This document shows, one piece after another, positions 35,171 through 43,169 of a stretch of DNA of 46,011 nucleotides. The stretch comes from Chryseobacterium sp. PMSZPI. GTDB taxonomy: Bacteria > Bacteroidota > Bacteroidia > Flavobacteriales > Weeksellaceae. The notes under the pieces were generated by a model. That model was not told the origin of the DNA and did not search any database. It saw only the letters and a program-made list of their open reading frames with translations. Location of the stretch: positions 1 to 46,011 of the forward strand of contig NZ_PIZV01000010.1 of NCBI RefSeq assembly GCF_002835665.1. Reading direction: 5' to 3'. Position 1 is the stretch's first letter. The number at the start of each line of letters is the position of its first letter. Position numbers and translations under genes: made by a program.

Positions 35171-36109
35171 TCATGAACGAAATTCTAATGGAGTACAACC
35201 TGTTTTTCTTTTAAAAAAATTAGAAAAATGAGCTATTTCTTCAAAACCCAGTGTATAAGATATTTCAGAAACATTCCATTGGGTTTGTCTTAAAAGGATT
35301 TTAGCTTCCTGAATTATTCGATCAGCAATACATTCTGTAGTTGTTTTTCCGGTACTTTCTTTTAATTTTTTATTTAAATAATTAACATGAACTGACAATC
35401 TATCTGCATAATCTTTTGCTGTTTTCAATTGTAATCTTTGATCCGGAGATTCGATAGGAAATTGCCTTTCCAATAGTTCAATGAATAAAGAAACCACTCT
35501 CATCGCCGCATCATTGGAGGTTGAAATTTTAGTAGCCGGCTGTAATTTTTGACCGTAATGAATTAATTCCAATACATAATTCCTGATCAGATCATATTTA
35601 AAGACATAATCTGAATCAATTTCTTTTTTTATTTTTTTAAAAAGAACCTCTATTTCATCAGCCAGCTCATCATCGATTTCAAATATAGGAACTCCCCCGG
35701 GTTGAAAAATAGGCAGATCCTCCAGACTACTATAAGTTCTGTCTTTAATAAAAAAATCTTCTGTAAATACGCAGAAGCTCCCCGACTGCTCAGGATCTTC
35801 GGGAATCCAATGATAAGGGACCTTAGGTGTTGCAAACAATAATGCATTTTGTTTTATTGAAACAATCTTATCTGCATATTCAGCCCTGTTACGTCCTCTG
35901 ATCAGACTTATTTTATAATATTTTCTTCTGTTATAGGGCATTTCAGAAGTTGTTTTTACCCTTTCAATAGTTTGAGCGATATCAAATACATTAAAATGCC
36001 CGATATCTTTATGAAGGCCTTTGGGAAAAATACTTTCAAGATCCTTACCCAGTTTGGCGGTCATCTCTCTGTAGAATTCTTCCAACGAAGTATGAGCGAT
36101 CTTTTCCAT
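35171..36109 (-). CDS. AraC family transcriptional regulator
   Basis: Soluble regulator of 312 aa. The N-terminal 200 residues are a ligand-binding domain of the cupin-like AraC type (no membrane helix). The C-terminal 100 residues hold two helix-turn-helix units (AKDYADRLSVHVNYLNKKL and VSEISYTLGFEEIAHFSNF, ending FKRKTGCTPLEFR). Two overlapping -7 boxes (36130-36145) precede it. It is divergent from peptide gene 2 and upstream of the SDR gene, so either could be its target. Confidence 0.9.
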   Translation of the reverse strand: MEKIAHTSLEEFYREMTAKLGKDLESIFPKGLHKDIGHFNVFDIAQTIERVKTTSEMPYNRRKYYKISLIRGRNRAEYADKIVSIKQNALLFATPKVPYHWIPEDPEQSGSFCVFTEDFFIKDRTYSSLEDLPIFQPGGVPIFEIDDELADEIEVLFKKIKKEIDSDYVFKYDLIRNYVLELIHYGQKLQPATKISTSNDAAMRVVSLFIELLERQFPIESPDQRLQLKTAKDYADRLSVHVNYLNKKLKESTGKTTTECIADRIIQEAKILLRQTQWNVSEISYTLGFEEIAHFSNFFKRKTGCTPLEFRS

Positions 36110-36129
36110 ATCATATGATTTGTAAAATT

Positions 36130-36145
36130 CAAATATACAAAGTTA
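36130..36145 (-). promoter_or_regulatory. Overlapping -7 boxes of the AraC gene
   Basis: Minus strand reads TAACTTTG followed directly by TATATTTG, two adjacent exact TAnnTTTG matches, 21 to 36 bases before the start codon. Confidence 0.5.
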
Positions 36146-36285
36146 TCATTATGTTTATATGTGCTTCAGGTTATGCACTTACTAAGTTTAACAAAATTCA
36201 TGTTTTATCAAGTTTTTGTCAATAATTTAACTATTCCCTTGTCATTATTTTCCATAAAAAGTGATTTATGTTCAATTATTTTTAT

Positions 36286-36293
36286 TACATTAG
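36286..36293 (+). promoter_or_regulatory. -7 like box for peptide 2
   Basis: TACATTAG occupies the same place relative to AGTGATTTAT (36260-36269) as TACATTCG does upstream of peptide 1, so the two promoters are probably paralogous. Confidence 0.4.
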
Positions 36294-36322
36294 TGATAAC
36301 TAACTTACTAAAAATCAAAACC

Positions 36323-36514
36323 ATGAAAAATCAATTTACACAAATCAGTAAAAAACTGAGCAAAAAAGAATTGAAATCTATTGCCGGAGGAATGTACGAT
36401 TGTATGGTTCCTGAACCTTGCCAACCATATCCCGGCACTTGTGAATCTCATGCGGATGCTAATGGATGCACCATGATCCATCCAAAATGCGGACAAGCCA
36501 TTTGCAGACCTTAA
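36323..36514 (+). CDS. GG-leader Cys-rich peptide precursor 2
   Basis: Small gene of 63 codons from the ATG at 36323. The 23-residue leader ends KKLSKKELKSIAGG. The 40-residue core carries six Cys, and its end, C-x6-C-x4-C-R-P (CTMIHPKCGQAICRP), is the family module. Proline and small polar residues are common in the core. It is followed after 46 bases by peptide 3, and a hairpin (36817-36836) after that may end a shared transcript. No modifying enzyme is nearby. Confidence 0.82.
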   Translation: MKNQFTQISKKLSKKELKSIAGGMYDCMVPEPCQPYPGTCESHADANGCTMIHPKCGQAICRP

Positions 36515-36560
36515 TTTCAAAGATCAAATCATCTATTAATAAATTTTAAAATGAATTATT

Positions 36561-36755
36561 ATGAAACATCAAAATGTAAAAAACGGTAAAAAACTGAATA
36601 AGAAAGAATTAAAACACATTACTGGAGGTTTACTCAACTGCATAGAACCTACGTTTTGCCCGGACCCTCCTTGTGAAGCCAGTGGACGTTGTAAAATCGT
36701 ATCACCTTCATGTGCTCAGGAAAAATGTAGACCTAATTGGCCAATAGAATTTTAA
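36561..36755 (+). CDS. GG-leader Cys-rich peptide precursor 3
   Basis: Small gene of 64 codons. The 23-residue leader ends KKLNKKELKHITGG. The core has six Cys and the module C-x6-C-x4-C-R-P as CKIVSPSCAQEKCRP, followed by a short tail NWPIEF. It shares the leader length and module with precursors 1, 2 and 4. No separate promoter box was seen, so it is probably expressed from the peptide 2 promoter. Confidence 0.82.
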   Translation: MKHQNVKNGKKLNKKELKHITGGLLNCIEPTFCPDPPCEASGRCKIVSPSCAQEKCRPNWPIEF

Positions 36756-36763
36756 TTCATTGC

Positions 36764-36839
36764 AAAAAACTCAATAAAAAAAGAGCTGAGAATAATAACA
36801 GGAGAAAAAAAATATGCTGACTGGCTGAACAGTCAGTAA
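36764..36839 (+). pseudogene. Frameshifted remnant of a fifth GG-leader precursor
   Basis: Starting eight bases after the peptide 3 stop, the codons read KKLNK, then a run of seven As shifts the frame, after which KELRIITGE continues. This is the leader pattern of the neighbours with GE instead of GG. There is no start codon and the core is lost (KKYADWLNSQ then stop). The DNA aligns with the peptide 3 leader (AAAAAACTGAATAAGAAA against AAAAAACTCAATAAAAAA). Confidence 0.7.
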
Positions 36840-36850
36840 AATTTTCTATT
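36817..36850 (+). terminator. Hairpin after peptides 2-3
   Basis: Perfect arms CTGACTG (36817-36823) and CAGTCAG (36830-36836) with a six-base loop, followed by a short AT-rich tail. The T-run is weak, so termination is plausible but not certain. Confidence 0.5.
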
Positions 36851-36871
36851 CTGGGAGATTCTTTATTTTTA

Positions 36872-36879
36872 TCCATTAG
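36872..36879 (+). promoter_or_regulatory. -7 like box for peptide 4
   Basis: TCCATTAG lies 33 bases before the ATG, in a TTTTTAT-CATTAG setting like that of peptide 2; the sequence just before both start codons (AAATCA-ACCATG) is also shared. It is a weak match to the consensus. Confidence 0.3.
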
Positions 36880-36911
36880 ATATCAAAAAACTAAACCATA
36901 AAAATCAGACC

Positions 36912-37160
36912 ATGAAAAAACAGATTTTAAATCAGGCAAAAAAGCTGAATAAAAAACAATTAAAAAGTATTTTGGGAGGAGTAATGATATGTACTCACAG
37001 CGGTGGTGGATGTGCCCAAATTCATCCTGCGTGCTATGAAAAACGCTGCCGTCCCGGCGCAACTGAAGTATGCATGCCTAATTCGAATACATGTACTTTA
37101 ATTTCTTTTAGCTGTGTAGAGCCACCATGCTGGCCTAACCTTGAACCTTCAATGCCATAA
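36912..37160 (+). CDS. GG-leader Cys-rich peptide precursor 4, tandem module
   Basis: Small gene of 82 codons. The 23-residue leader ends KKLNKKQLKSILGG. The 59-residue core has eight Cys and two successive copies of the family module, CAQIHPACYEKRCRP and CTLISFSCVEPPCWP, both with exact C-x6-C-x4-C spacing. The other three precursors have one copy, so this is an internal duplication with divergence. It probably has its own promoter (36872-36879) and terminator (37172-37205). The function is unknown. Confidence 0.82.
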   Translation: MKKQILNQAKKLNKKQLKSILGGVMICTHSGGGCAQIHPACYEKRCRPGATEVCMPNSNTCTLISFSCVEPPCWPNLEPSMP

Positions 37161-37171
37161 AAGTAAAGATT

Positions 37172-37209
37172 GTCTCCTATTTTCGCACGATCAAATCTAG
37201 GAGACTATT
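37172..37209 (+). terminator. Terminator after peptide 4
   Basis: GTCTCCTA (37172-37179) and TAGGAGAC (37198-37205) pair perfectly over eight bases, with a T-rich tail after. Confidence 0.6.
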
Positions 37210-37236
37210 TCTTTATTATCTGTTTCTTCCAGCAAC

Positions 37237-37270
37237 AAAAAACGCTCCCAAATTCATGGAAACGTTTTTT
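37237..37270 (-). terminator. Weak terminator candidate after ychF
   Basis: AAAAAACG and CGTTTTTT arms surround an 18-base loop, with A/T-runs on both sides. It is located just downstream of ychF on the minus strand. Confidence 0.4.
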
Positions 37271-37298
37271 AACTATAACTAACTTTAATATTTTTTCT

Positions 37299-38390
37299 TT
37301 ATACGTTGAATCTGAAGTGCATGATGTCACCATCCTGAACGACATATTCTTTTCCTTCTACAGAAAGTTTTCCGGCTTCTTTTACTTTTACTTCGGATCC
37401 GTAAGTAACATAATCATTATATTTGATTACTTCCGCACGGATGAATCCTTTTTCGAAGTCTGTGTGAATCACCCCTGCTGCCTGAGGAGCTGTCCATCCT
37501 TGTCCAATAGTCCAGGCTCTTACTTCTTTCACTCCCGCTGTAAAATACGTCTGAAGTTTTAAAAGATCATAGGCTTTCCTGATCAAACGATTTACTCCCG
37601 GTTCAGTAAGACCTAGTTCATCAAGGAAGATTTCTCTTTCTTCAAAAGTCTCCAATTCATTAATATCAGCTTCAATCTGTGCTGCTAAAACAACAACTTC
37701 AGCACCTTCATTTTTAGCCATTTCTTCAATTTTACCAATCCATTCGTTTCCGTTTTTAATAGAATTTTCATCTACATTACAAACGTAAAGAACCGGTTTA
37801 TTTGTTAAAAGCTGAACTTCACCGATAATCGATTTCGTCAAATCATCTACTGCAAATTCTCTGGCATTTTTCCCGTCTTCAAGGAATTTTTGCAGGTTTT
37901 GAAGGGTTTCATAAGTCAGAATATCTTCTTTCTTTCCTGATTTGATGAATTTTTTAGCTTTTTCAACAGCTTTCCCTACTGTTTCAAGGTCTTTCAGCTG
38001 TAATTCGATATCAATAATTTCTTTATCTCTTAATGGGTCTACAGAACCTTCAACGTGAACGATATTACCATTATCAAAACATCTTAAAACGTGGATGATT
38101 GCCTCACACTCTCGGATATTTGCCAAGAATTGGTTTCCTAATCCTTCTCCTTTGCTGGCACCTTTTACAAGACCTGCAATATCAACGATCTCAACGACAG
38201 CCGGTAAAACTCTCTCAGGTTTTACGATTTTCTCCAATTCAAACAATCTTTGATCCGGCACTGAAACCGTTCCAAGGTTGGGTTCAATTGTACAGAAAGG
38301 ATAGTTTGCTGATTGAGCTTTTGCATTGCTCAGACAGTTAAAAAGAGTTGATTTACCTACATTCGGCAGGCCTACGATTCCACATTTCAT
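37299..38390 (-). CDS. ychF: Redox-regulated ATPase YchF (Obg/OLA1 family)
   Basis: Universal P-loop NTPase of 363 aa that hydrolyses ATP in preference to GTP and binds ribosomes. G1 is GLPNVGKST at 6-14. G3 lies around VDIAGLVKGAS. G4 reads NVDE instead of NKxD, the hallmark change that gives adenine specificity. The C-terminal TGS domain ends VQDGDIMHFRFNV. It has an exact -7 box upstream (38479-38486) and no operon partner. Confidence 0.96.
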   Translation of the reverse strand: MKCGIVGLPNVGKSTLFNCLSNAKAQSANYPFCTIEPNLGTVSVPDQRLFELEKIVKPERVLPAVVEIVDIAGLVKGASKGEGLGNQFLANIRECEAIIHVLRCFDNGNIVHVEGSVDPLRDKEIIDIELQLKDLETVGKAVEKAKKFIKSGKKEDILTYETLQNLQKFLEDGKNAREFAVDDLTKSIIGEVQLLTNKPVLYVCNVDENSIKNGNEWIGKIEEMAKNEGAEVVVLAAQIEADINELETFEEREIFLDELGLTEPGVNRLIRKAYDLLKLQTYFTAGVKEVRAWTIGQGWTAPQAAGVIHTDFEKGFIRAEVIKYNDYVTYGSEVKVKEAGKLSVEGKEYVVQDGDIMHFRFNV

Positions 38391-38478
38391 ATTGTAAAAT
38401 TCAAAGTTTAAGGTTTAGGAGCAATCCAAGGTTTCTTCAACTTTATCATTGAACTCGGAACCTTGAATTACGAGTGTG

Positions 38479-38486
38479 CAAAGATA
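38479..38486 (-). promoter_or_regulatory. -7 box for ychF
   Basis: Minus strand TATCTTTG is an exact TAnnTTTG match, giving a leader of about 85 bases. Confidence 0.5.
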
Positions 38487-38513
38487 GTGATTTTTGAGGG
38501 AGTTTCATAATAA

Positions 38514-38558
38514 AAAAATCTGCCAGCATTCTGACAGATTTTCAACCCGTTTGGGTTT
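38514..38558 (-). terminator. Terminator after ferritin gene
   Basis: Arms ATCTGCCAG and CTGACAGAT (one mismatch) are followed on the minus strand by a T-run. A small AACCC/GGGTT hairpin precedes it. Confidence 0.7.
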
Positions 38559-38570
38559 ACCGATGAAGCT

Positions 38571-39122
38571 TTAAGGATTATCTCCTGTGGCTTCCTGCGC
38601 CAATGGCACATCATTCGGGGCTTCTTGTAAAGTTTTATCTAAAGTAAATAAAGATTCGTCTGTAGCTCTGTCACCGCCTGCAATTTTTAATTTATCAATT
38701 AAGTTTTGAGCCAACGTCTCTTCTTCAATTTGTTCTTGCACAAACCATTGCATAAAGTTCCAGGTTGCCCAGTCTTTTTCGGACATAGAGAGGTCGACAA
38801 TTTTGTAAATAGCTGTTGTATTATCCACTTCATGTTTGAATACTCCTTCAAAACAAGCCGTTAAGGTTTCCGGATCTGCCGGTGGCGCCGGAATGGCATC
38901 TACTTTAGGCTTTCCGCCTCTGTTTAAAATGTATTCCATGAATTTGATTGAATGGTTTCTCTCTTCCTGGGCATGTCTGTAAAGAAAGTTGGCTATTCCC
39001 TGATAACCTTTGTCATCTGCCCAAATTCCGTAAGATAGAAAAATGTGTGATGCATGAATCTCCTTGTTCATCTGATCACTAAGTGCTTTTTCCACATTTG
39101 CGGAAAGTCTGTTAGTATTCAT
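38571..39122 (-). CDS. Bacterial ferritin
   Basis: Iron-storage protein of 183 aa forming a 24-subunit shell that oxidises Fe(II) and stores ferric mineral. The four-helix bundle is evident, and ferroxidase ligands are E21 (NKEIHAS) and the E54/H57 pair in AQEERNHS, with further acidic residues in the second half (EQIEEETLAQ). It resembles the non-haem FtnA type rather than bacterioferritin. A Fur-like box lies about 100 bases upstream, and a near-consensus -7 box CAttTTTG at 39158-39165. Confidence 0.94.
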   Translation of the reverse strand: MNTNRLSANVEKALSDQMNKEIHASHIFLSYGIWADDKGYQGIANFLYRHAQEERNHSIKFMEYILNRGGKPKVDAIPAPPADPETLTACFEGVFKHEVDNTTAIYKIVDLSMSEKDWATWNFMQWFVQEQIEEETLAQNLIDKLKIAGGDRATDESLFTLDKTLQEAPNDVPLAQEATGDNP

Positions 39123-39216
39123 AATGTTATATTTTGGTGATTTTGAAATTATTCATGCAAAAATGATTCCGAGAAAGTTTTTATTTTAAATTAAATACCA
39201 CACTTACTATTTATAT

Positions 39217-39235
39217 AAAACTGATAATCATTATT
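39217..39235. promoter_or_regulatory. Candidate Fur box upstream of ferritin
   Basis: GATAATCATTAT (39223-39234) is identical to the central-right part of the classical 19-base Fur box, and the 19-base window matches at 15 positions by eye. It is upstream of the likely -33 element. The gap 39123-39456 (334 bases) otherwise shows AT-rich sequence and the GHL10 terminator. Confidence 0.4.
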
Positions 39236-39396
39236 TTAAATTGATAATTTATAGTTATTCTAAAATAAAATGGTACAATATAACGGTTTAACTTATTGAA
39301 AGTTTGTTCTTATTTACGTTGAGATTCTTTCAGAAGAACAGATTTTGTGTTGTATTCTACAGAATTCTCAATCTGTTCGAATAAACAATGCCTGGA

Positions 39397-39434
39397 ACAA
39401 AAAAGAGGTTCAACATAAAGTTAAACCTCTTTTT
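39397..39434 (-). terminator. Terminator after the GHL10 gene
   Basis: Arms AGAGGTTCAAC and GTTAAACCTCT pair with one wobble and are flanked by A- and T-runs, the T-run lying on the minus strand as needed. Confidence 0.82.
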
Positions 39435-39456
39435 TTATCGGATTTCAGGAAGGAAA

Positions 39457-41079
39457 TTATTTCACCTTCTTCGCTATATAATCACTTTCATTTCCTAATC
39501 GGTCAATAGCCTTAAGGGCCACCCCGCCTAGCTTTTTGCCATCTTTAAATTTAGGAATATCTTTTGACAGGCTGTCTAACGTCAAAATTTCTGTTTGCCA
39601 TACTCCATTGTACTGTGTAAAAAGTACCCATTGGAAAACATCGGCTATATTTTTAGTACTCCAGCTTGCCTGTGCGAAACTTCCATTATCTGTAATGAAC
39701 AAAGTAGGAGTTTGTAATGGCATGGCTTTTATCCAGGGAGATTTAGGCACTAATGCCTTTTCTTTATATGGCCCATTTTTCAAGGCAGGAAGCATATTTG
39801 GATTTTTTGTAAGTCCAGCAATACTCCAATGAACTTCTCCGGCATCGTTTTTCAGGATATTTCTTGAAATTTCAATCTGATTTTTAATTTCAGTTGGACG
39901 ATCTGACACTTTAATTTCAACAGTATTCAGTCCCGGCCATAAGTGACGATTCATTGTATTTTCCGTCTTCCACCAGCTTAGCAGGGCTTCAAAACTCTGT
40001 CCTTTTGAGTCTATCGGCCAGTATAATTGGGGAGAAAAATAGTCTACCCATCCTTTATTTAACCATAATTTAGCATCTGCATACAATTCGTCATATTGTG
40101 AAGAACCAACAACTCCGGCAGGATATCCGGGTTTCCAGATTCCAAACGGGCTGATTCCGAATTTCACATAACTTTTTTCAGCATGAATTTCTTTATAAAT
40201 ACGTTCAACAAATTTATTAACGTTATCTCTTCTCCAATCAGCTCTGGACAAAGTTCCGCCACTGTTTACATAGGCATTCCAGGTTGCATGATCCGGAAAG
40301 TCTGCTCCTTTGTTATAGGTTGCATACGGATAAAAATAATCGTCAAAATGAACGGCATCGATATCATATCTTTTCACAATATCTTTTACAACATTGGAAA
40401 CGTGGCCCTGCGTTTTTGGATTAGCCGGATCAAACCAATACATTCCATTCTTTAATCGGACAACAATATCAGATAGTTTATTAGCCATTGACAGATTGTT
40501 TACTGCACCGCCATTAGTATGATGAGCTCGGTAAGGGTTTAACCATACATGAAGTTCAATTCCTCTTTTATGAGATTCTTCAATCCAAAATTGTAAGGGA
40601 TCATAATTAGGGTAAGGTGCGGTTCCTGTTTCTCCGGTTAAAAAGTAAGACCAAGGCTCGATATTACTTGTATATAGAGCATCTGCCGAAGGTCTGATCT
40701 GGAAGATTACAGCATTGAAATTATTATTTTTCAACATTTCAAGCATATTGATTACTTCTGCTTTCTGTTGTTCCACTGTCAGATCATTTCGTGAAGGCCA
40801 ATTGATATTGGCTACACTGGCAACCCATGCGGCACGAAACTCTCTATTGATTTCCGGAAGATTAGTTCTAAAAACTTCATCTGTTGGGGTTCCTGTTGTA
40901 GGTTTCGTCACCACTACAGGTTCTTTTGGTTTTGTTGGATTTGTATTGGGTTTTGTTGTTGATGTTGTTGGATTTTTAGCCGGAGGAGTCTTTATCGTAT
41001 TGTTCTGAACGGAACAAGAAGTACTATAGGAAGCTAAAACTCCTAATAAAAGGATAAGTTTTAATTTATTCATTTTCAT
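39457..41079 (-). CDS. GHL10-type glycosyl hydrolase-like lipoprotein
   Basis: Surface lipoprotein of 540 aa with the glycosyl-hydrolase-like 10 domain (YngK / DUF187 type). The lipobox YSTSC ends the signal peptide near residue 22, followed by a Thr/Pro/Lys-rich linker to about residue 70. The TIM-barrel domain begins FRAAWVASVANINWPS and contains NAVIFQIRPSADALY, HVWLNPYRAHH, DAVHFDDYFYPY and WVDYFSPQLYWP, the conserved strand ends of the family. The catalysed reaction is thought to act on carbohydrate or peptidoglycan-related glycans but is not established. Met codons at 41079 and 41073 are both possible starts. Confidence 0.88.
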   Translation of the reverse strand: MKMNKLKLILLLGVLASYSTSCSVQNNTIKTPPAKNPTTSTTKPNTNPTKPKEPVVVTKPTTGTPTDEVFRTNLPEINREFRAAWVASVANINWPSRNDLTVEQQKAEVINMLEMLKNNNFNAVIFQIRPSADALYTSNIEPWSYFLTGETGTAPYPNYDPLQFWIEESHKRGIELHVWLNPYRAHHTNGGAVNNLSMANKLSDIVVRLKNGMYWFDPANPKTQGHVSNVVKDIVKRYDIDAVHFDDYFYPYATYNKGADFPDHATWNAYVNSGGTLSRADWRRDNVNKFVERIYKEIHAEKSYVKFGISPFGIWKPGYPAGVVGSSQYDELYADAKLWLNKGWVDYFSPQLYWPIDSKGQSFEALLSWWKTENTMNRHLWPGLNTVEIKVSDRPTEIKNQIEISRNILKNDAGEVHWSIAGLTKNPNMLPALKNGPYKEKALVPKSPWIKAMPLQTPTLFITDNGSFAQASWSTKNIADVFQWVLFTQYNGVWQTEILTLDSLSKDIPKFKDGKKLGGVALKAIDRLGNESDYIAKKVK

Positions 41080-41084
41080 AGCTG

Positions 41085-41092
41085 CAAAACTA
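41085..41092 (-). promoter_or_regulatory. -7 box touching the GHL10 start
   Basis: Minus strand TAGTTTTG is an exact TAnnTTTG box ending five bases before the first ATG at 41079, again predicting a nearly leaderless message. Confidence 0.5.
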
Positions 41093-41160
41093 CTTTAAAT
41101 TATATTTTACAATTTGGTTTATTCTATTGAAAAAATAAACATTTTTTTCAATGTATCAGA

Positions 41161-41187
41161 AAAAAAGCCTCGAAAAATCGAGGCTTT
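41161..41187 (-). terminator. Terminator after typA
   Basis: AAAGCCTCGA and TCGAGGCTTT arms with a four-base loop, followed by a run of Ts on the minus strand. Confidence 0.88.
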
Positions 41188-41209
41188 GATTTTATCTATC
41201 AGAATTTGA

Positions 41210-43015
41210 TTACGCTTTTGCAGCTCTGTCAACTCTTTTTCTTTCTTCTTCAGAAAGGATTTTCTTTCTCATTCTGATGAAGTTTGGAGTTACCTCAATG
41301 GCTTCATCACCTTGGATATATTCCATACATTCTTCAAGAGAGAATAAGATTTTAGGAGCAACACCTGTATCTTTATCTTTTCCAGCTGCACGCATGTTGT
41401 TCAACTGTTTTGCTTCTACAATGTTTACTACCAGGTCTCCAGGTTTATTTTGTTCACCAATGATCATCCCTGCATAGATTTCCTCACCCGGATCAACGAA
41501 GAACTTACCTCTATCCTGTAGTTTGTTGATTGAATATTCTGTAGCCGGTCCTTGAGTTTTGCTGATCAATACTCCATTGTTTCTTCCAGGAATAGCTCCT
41601 TTGAAAGGCTTATATTCTGTGAAACGGTGTGCCATAATAGCTTCCCCTGCAGTAGCCGTTAACATCTGAGAACGTAATCCGATCAAACCTCTTGAAGGAA
41701 TCTCGAATTCCATGTGCTGCATCTCCCCTTTTGTTTCCATAATGTGAAGATCTCCTTTTCTCTGAGTGGCCAAGTCGATTACTCTTGAAGCATATTCTTC
41801 AGGAACGTCAACAACTAAAGATTCATAAGGCTCACAGCTTACGCCATCAACTTCTCTTAAGATAACCTGTGGCTGACCGATAGTCATTTCATATCCTTCT
41901 CTTCTCATTGTTTCAATTAAAACAGATAAGTGAAGAATACCTCTACCAAAAACTAAGAACGTATTAGCGTCGTCAGTTTGTTGAACTCTTAAGGCAAGGT
42001 TTTTCTCTAATTCTTTTGTTAATCTCTCTTTCAAGTGATTAGACGTTACATATTTACCATCTTTACCGAAGAAAGGTGAATTGTTGATAGAGAACGTCAT
42101 GTTCAACGTAGGCTCATCAATTGCTGTTCTTTCCAATGGCTCAGGGTTTTCAAGATCTACGAAAGAATCACCGATCTGGAATGCATCGAAACCTACTACA
42201 GCACAGATATCTCCTGCTTGTACTTCGGTTACTTTTTTCTTTCCTAATCCTTCGAAAACGTAAAGTTCTTTTACTTTTCCTTTTACTACTTTACCGTCTG
42301 CCTGAGCAAGACCGATCCATTGAGATTCTTTAATTTCACCTCTTGTTACTTTCCCGATTGCAATTCTTCCTAAGAAAGAAGAGTAATCAAGAGAAGTGAT
42401 CTGCATTTGAAGGTTTCCTTCCGTTACAGTTGGAGCAGGAACATATTGTAAGATTCCATCTAATAATGGTAAAATATCTTCCGTTTGTTCTAATGAAGTG
42501 TTGAACCAACCTTGTTTAGAAGAACCGTAGAATGTTGGGAAATCCAATTGTTCTTCAGTAGCTTCCAGGTTGAAGAATAAATCAAATACCTGATCGTGAA
42601 CTTCGTCCGGACGACAGTTTGGTTTATCTACTTTGTTGATCACAACTAATGGTCTTAAACCTAATTCTAAAGCTTTTTGAAGCACGAATCTTGTTTGTGG
42701 CATCGGTCCTTCGAACGCATCCACCAACAGAATAACTCCGTCAGCCATTTTTAATACTCTTTCTACTTCCCCACCGAAATCCGCGTGACCAGGAGTATCA
42801 ATTACGTTAATTTTTGTGTCTTTATAAGTAACAGAAATATTCTTGGATAAGATTGTGATCCCTCTTTCTCTTTCAAGATCATTGTTATCCATAATTAATT
42901 CCCCACTCTCCTGATTTTCTCTGAAAATGTTGGTAGCGTGGATGATCTTGTCGACCAAAGTTGTTTTTCCGTGGTCAACGTGTGCGATAATCGCAATATT
43001 TCTAATGTTTTGCAT
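41210..43015 (-). CDS. typA: Translational GTPase TypA/BipA
   Basis: Ribosome-associated GTPase of 601 aa involved in 50S assembly and stress adaptation. G1 is AHVDHGKTT near residue 11-19, followed by the switch region RERGITI and G3 DTPGHADFGG. G4 is NKVDKP. Domain order is GTPase, beta-barrel domain II, domains III and V, and the BipA-specific C-terminal domain with IPSRGLIG and GRNNGVL segments. Length and motifs match the family. It has a short 5' leader and a strong terminator and is a single-gene unit. Confidence 0.97.
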   Translation of the reverse strand: MQNIRNIAIIAHVDHGKTTLVDKIIHATNIFRENQESGELIMDNNDLERERGITILSKNISVTYKDTKINVIDTPGHADFGGEVERVLKMADGVILLVDAFEGPMPQTRFVLQKALELGLRPLVVINKVDKPNCRPDEVHDQVFDLFFNLEATEEQLDFPTFYGSSKQGWFNTSLEQTEDILPLLDGILQYVPAPTVTEGNLQMQITSLDYSSFLGRIAIGKVTRGEIKESQWIGLAQADGKVVKGKVKELYVFEGLGKKKVTEVQAGDICAVVGFDAFQIGDSFVDLENPEPLERTAIDEPTLNMTFSINNSPFFGKDGKYVTSNHLKERLTKELEKNLALRVQQTDDANTFLVFGRGILHLSVLIETMRREGYEMTIGQPQVILREVDGVSCEPYESLVVDVPEEYASRVIDLATQRKGDLHIMETKGEMQHMEFEIPSRGLIGLRSQMLTATAGEAIMAHRFTEYKPFKGAIPGRNNGVLISKTQGPATEYSINKLQDRGKFFVDPGEEIYAGMIIGEQNKPGDLVVNIVEAKQLNNMRAAGKDKDTGVAPKILFSLEECMEYIQGDEAIEVTPNFIRMRKKILSEEERKRVDRAAKA

Positions 43016-43033
43016 ATAGGATTTTTACGGGTG

Positions 43034-43041
43034 CAAAAATA
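43034..43041 (-). promoter_or_regulatory. -7 box for typA
   Basis: Minus strand TATTTTTG is an exact TAnnTTTG match, with a predicted leader of about 13 bases. Confidence 0.5.
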
Positions 43042-43169
43042 GTGATTTTAAATGAATTAATTAAAAAGTTTATGCAATATTTAACAATTTCATAATGAGA
43101 ATTTTAGATAATTCTACTTTATAATCATGGAAAAAAATTGTTGCGTCACGTTCTGGCGTTGCCCTGTTT

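Noticed and set aside
36161..36322. Longer frame extending peptide 2 upstream
   Set aside because: The extra residues are hydrophobic and AT-driven, include the promoter block, and break the uniform leader length.
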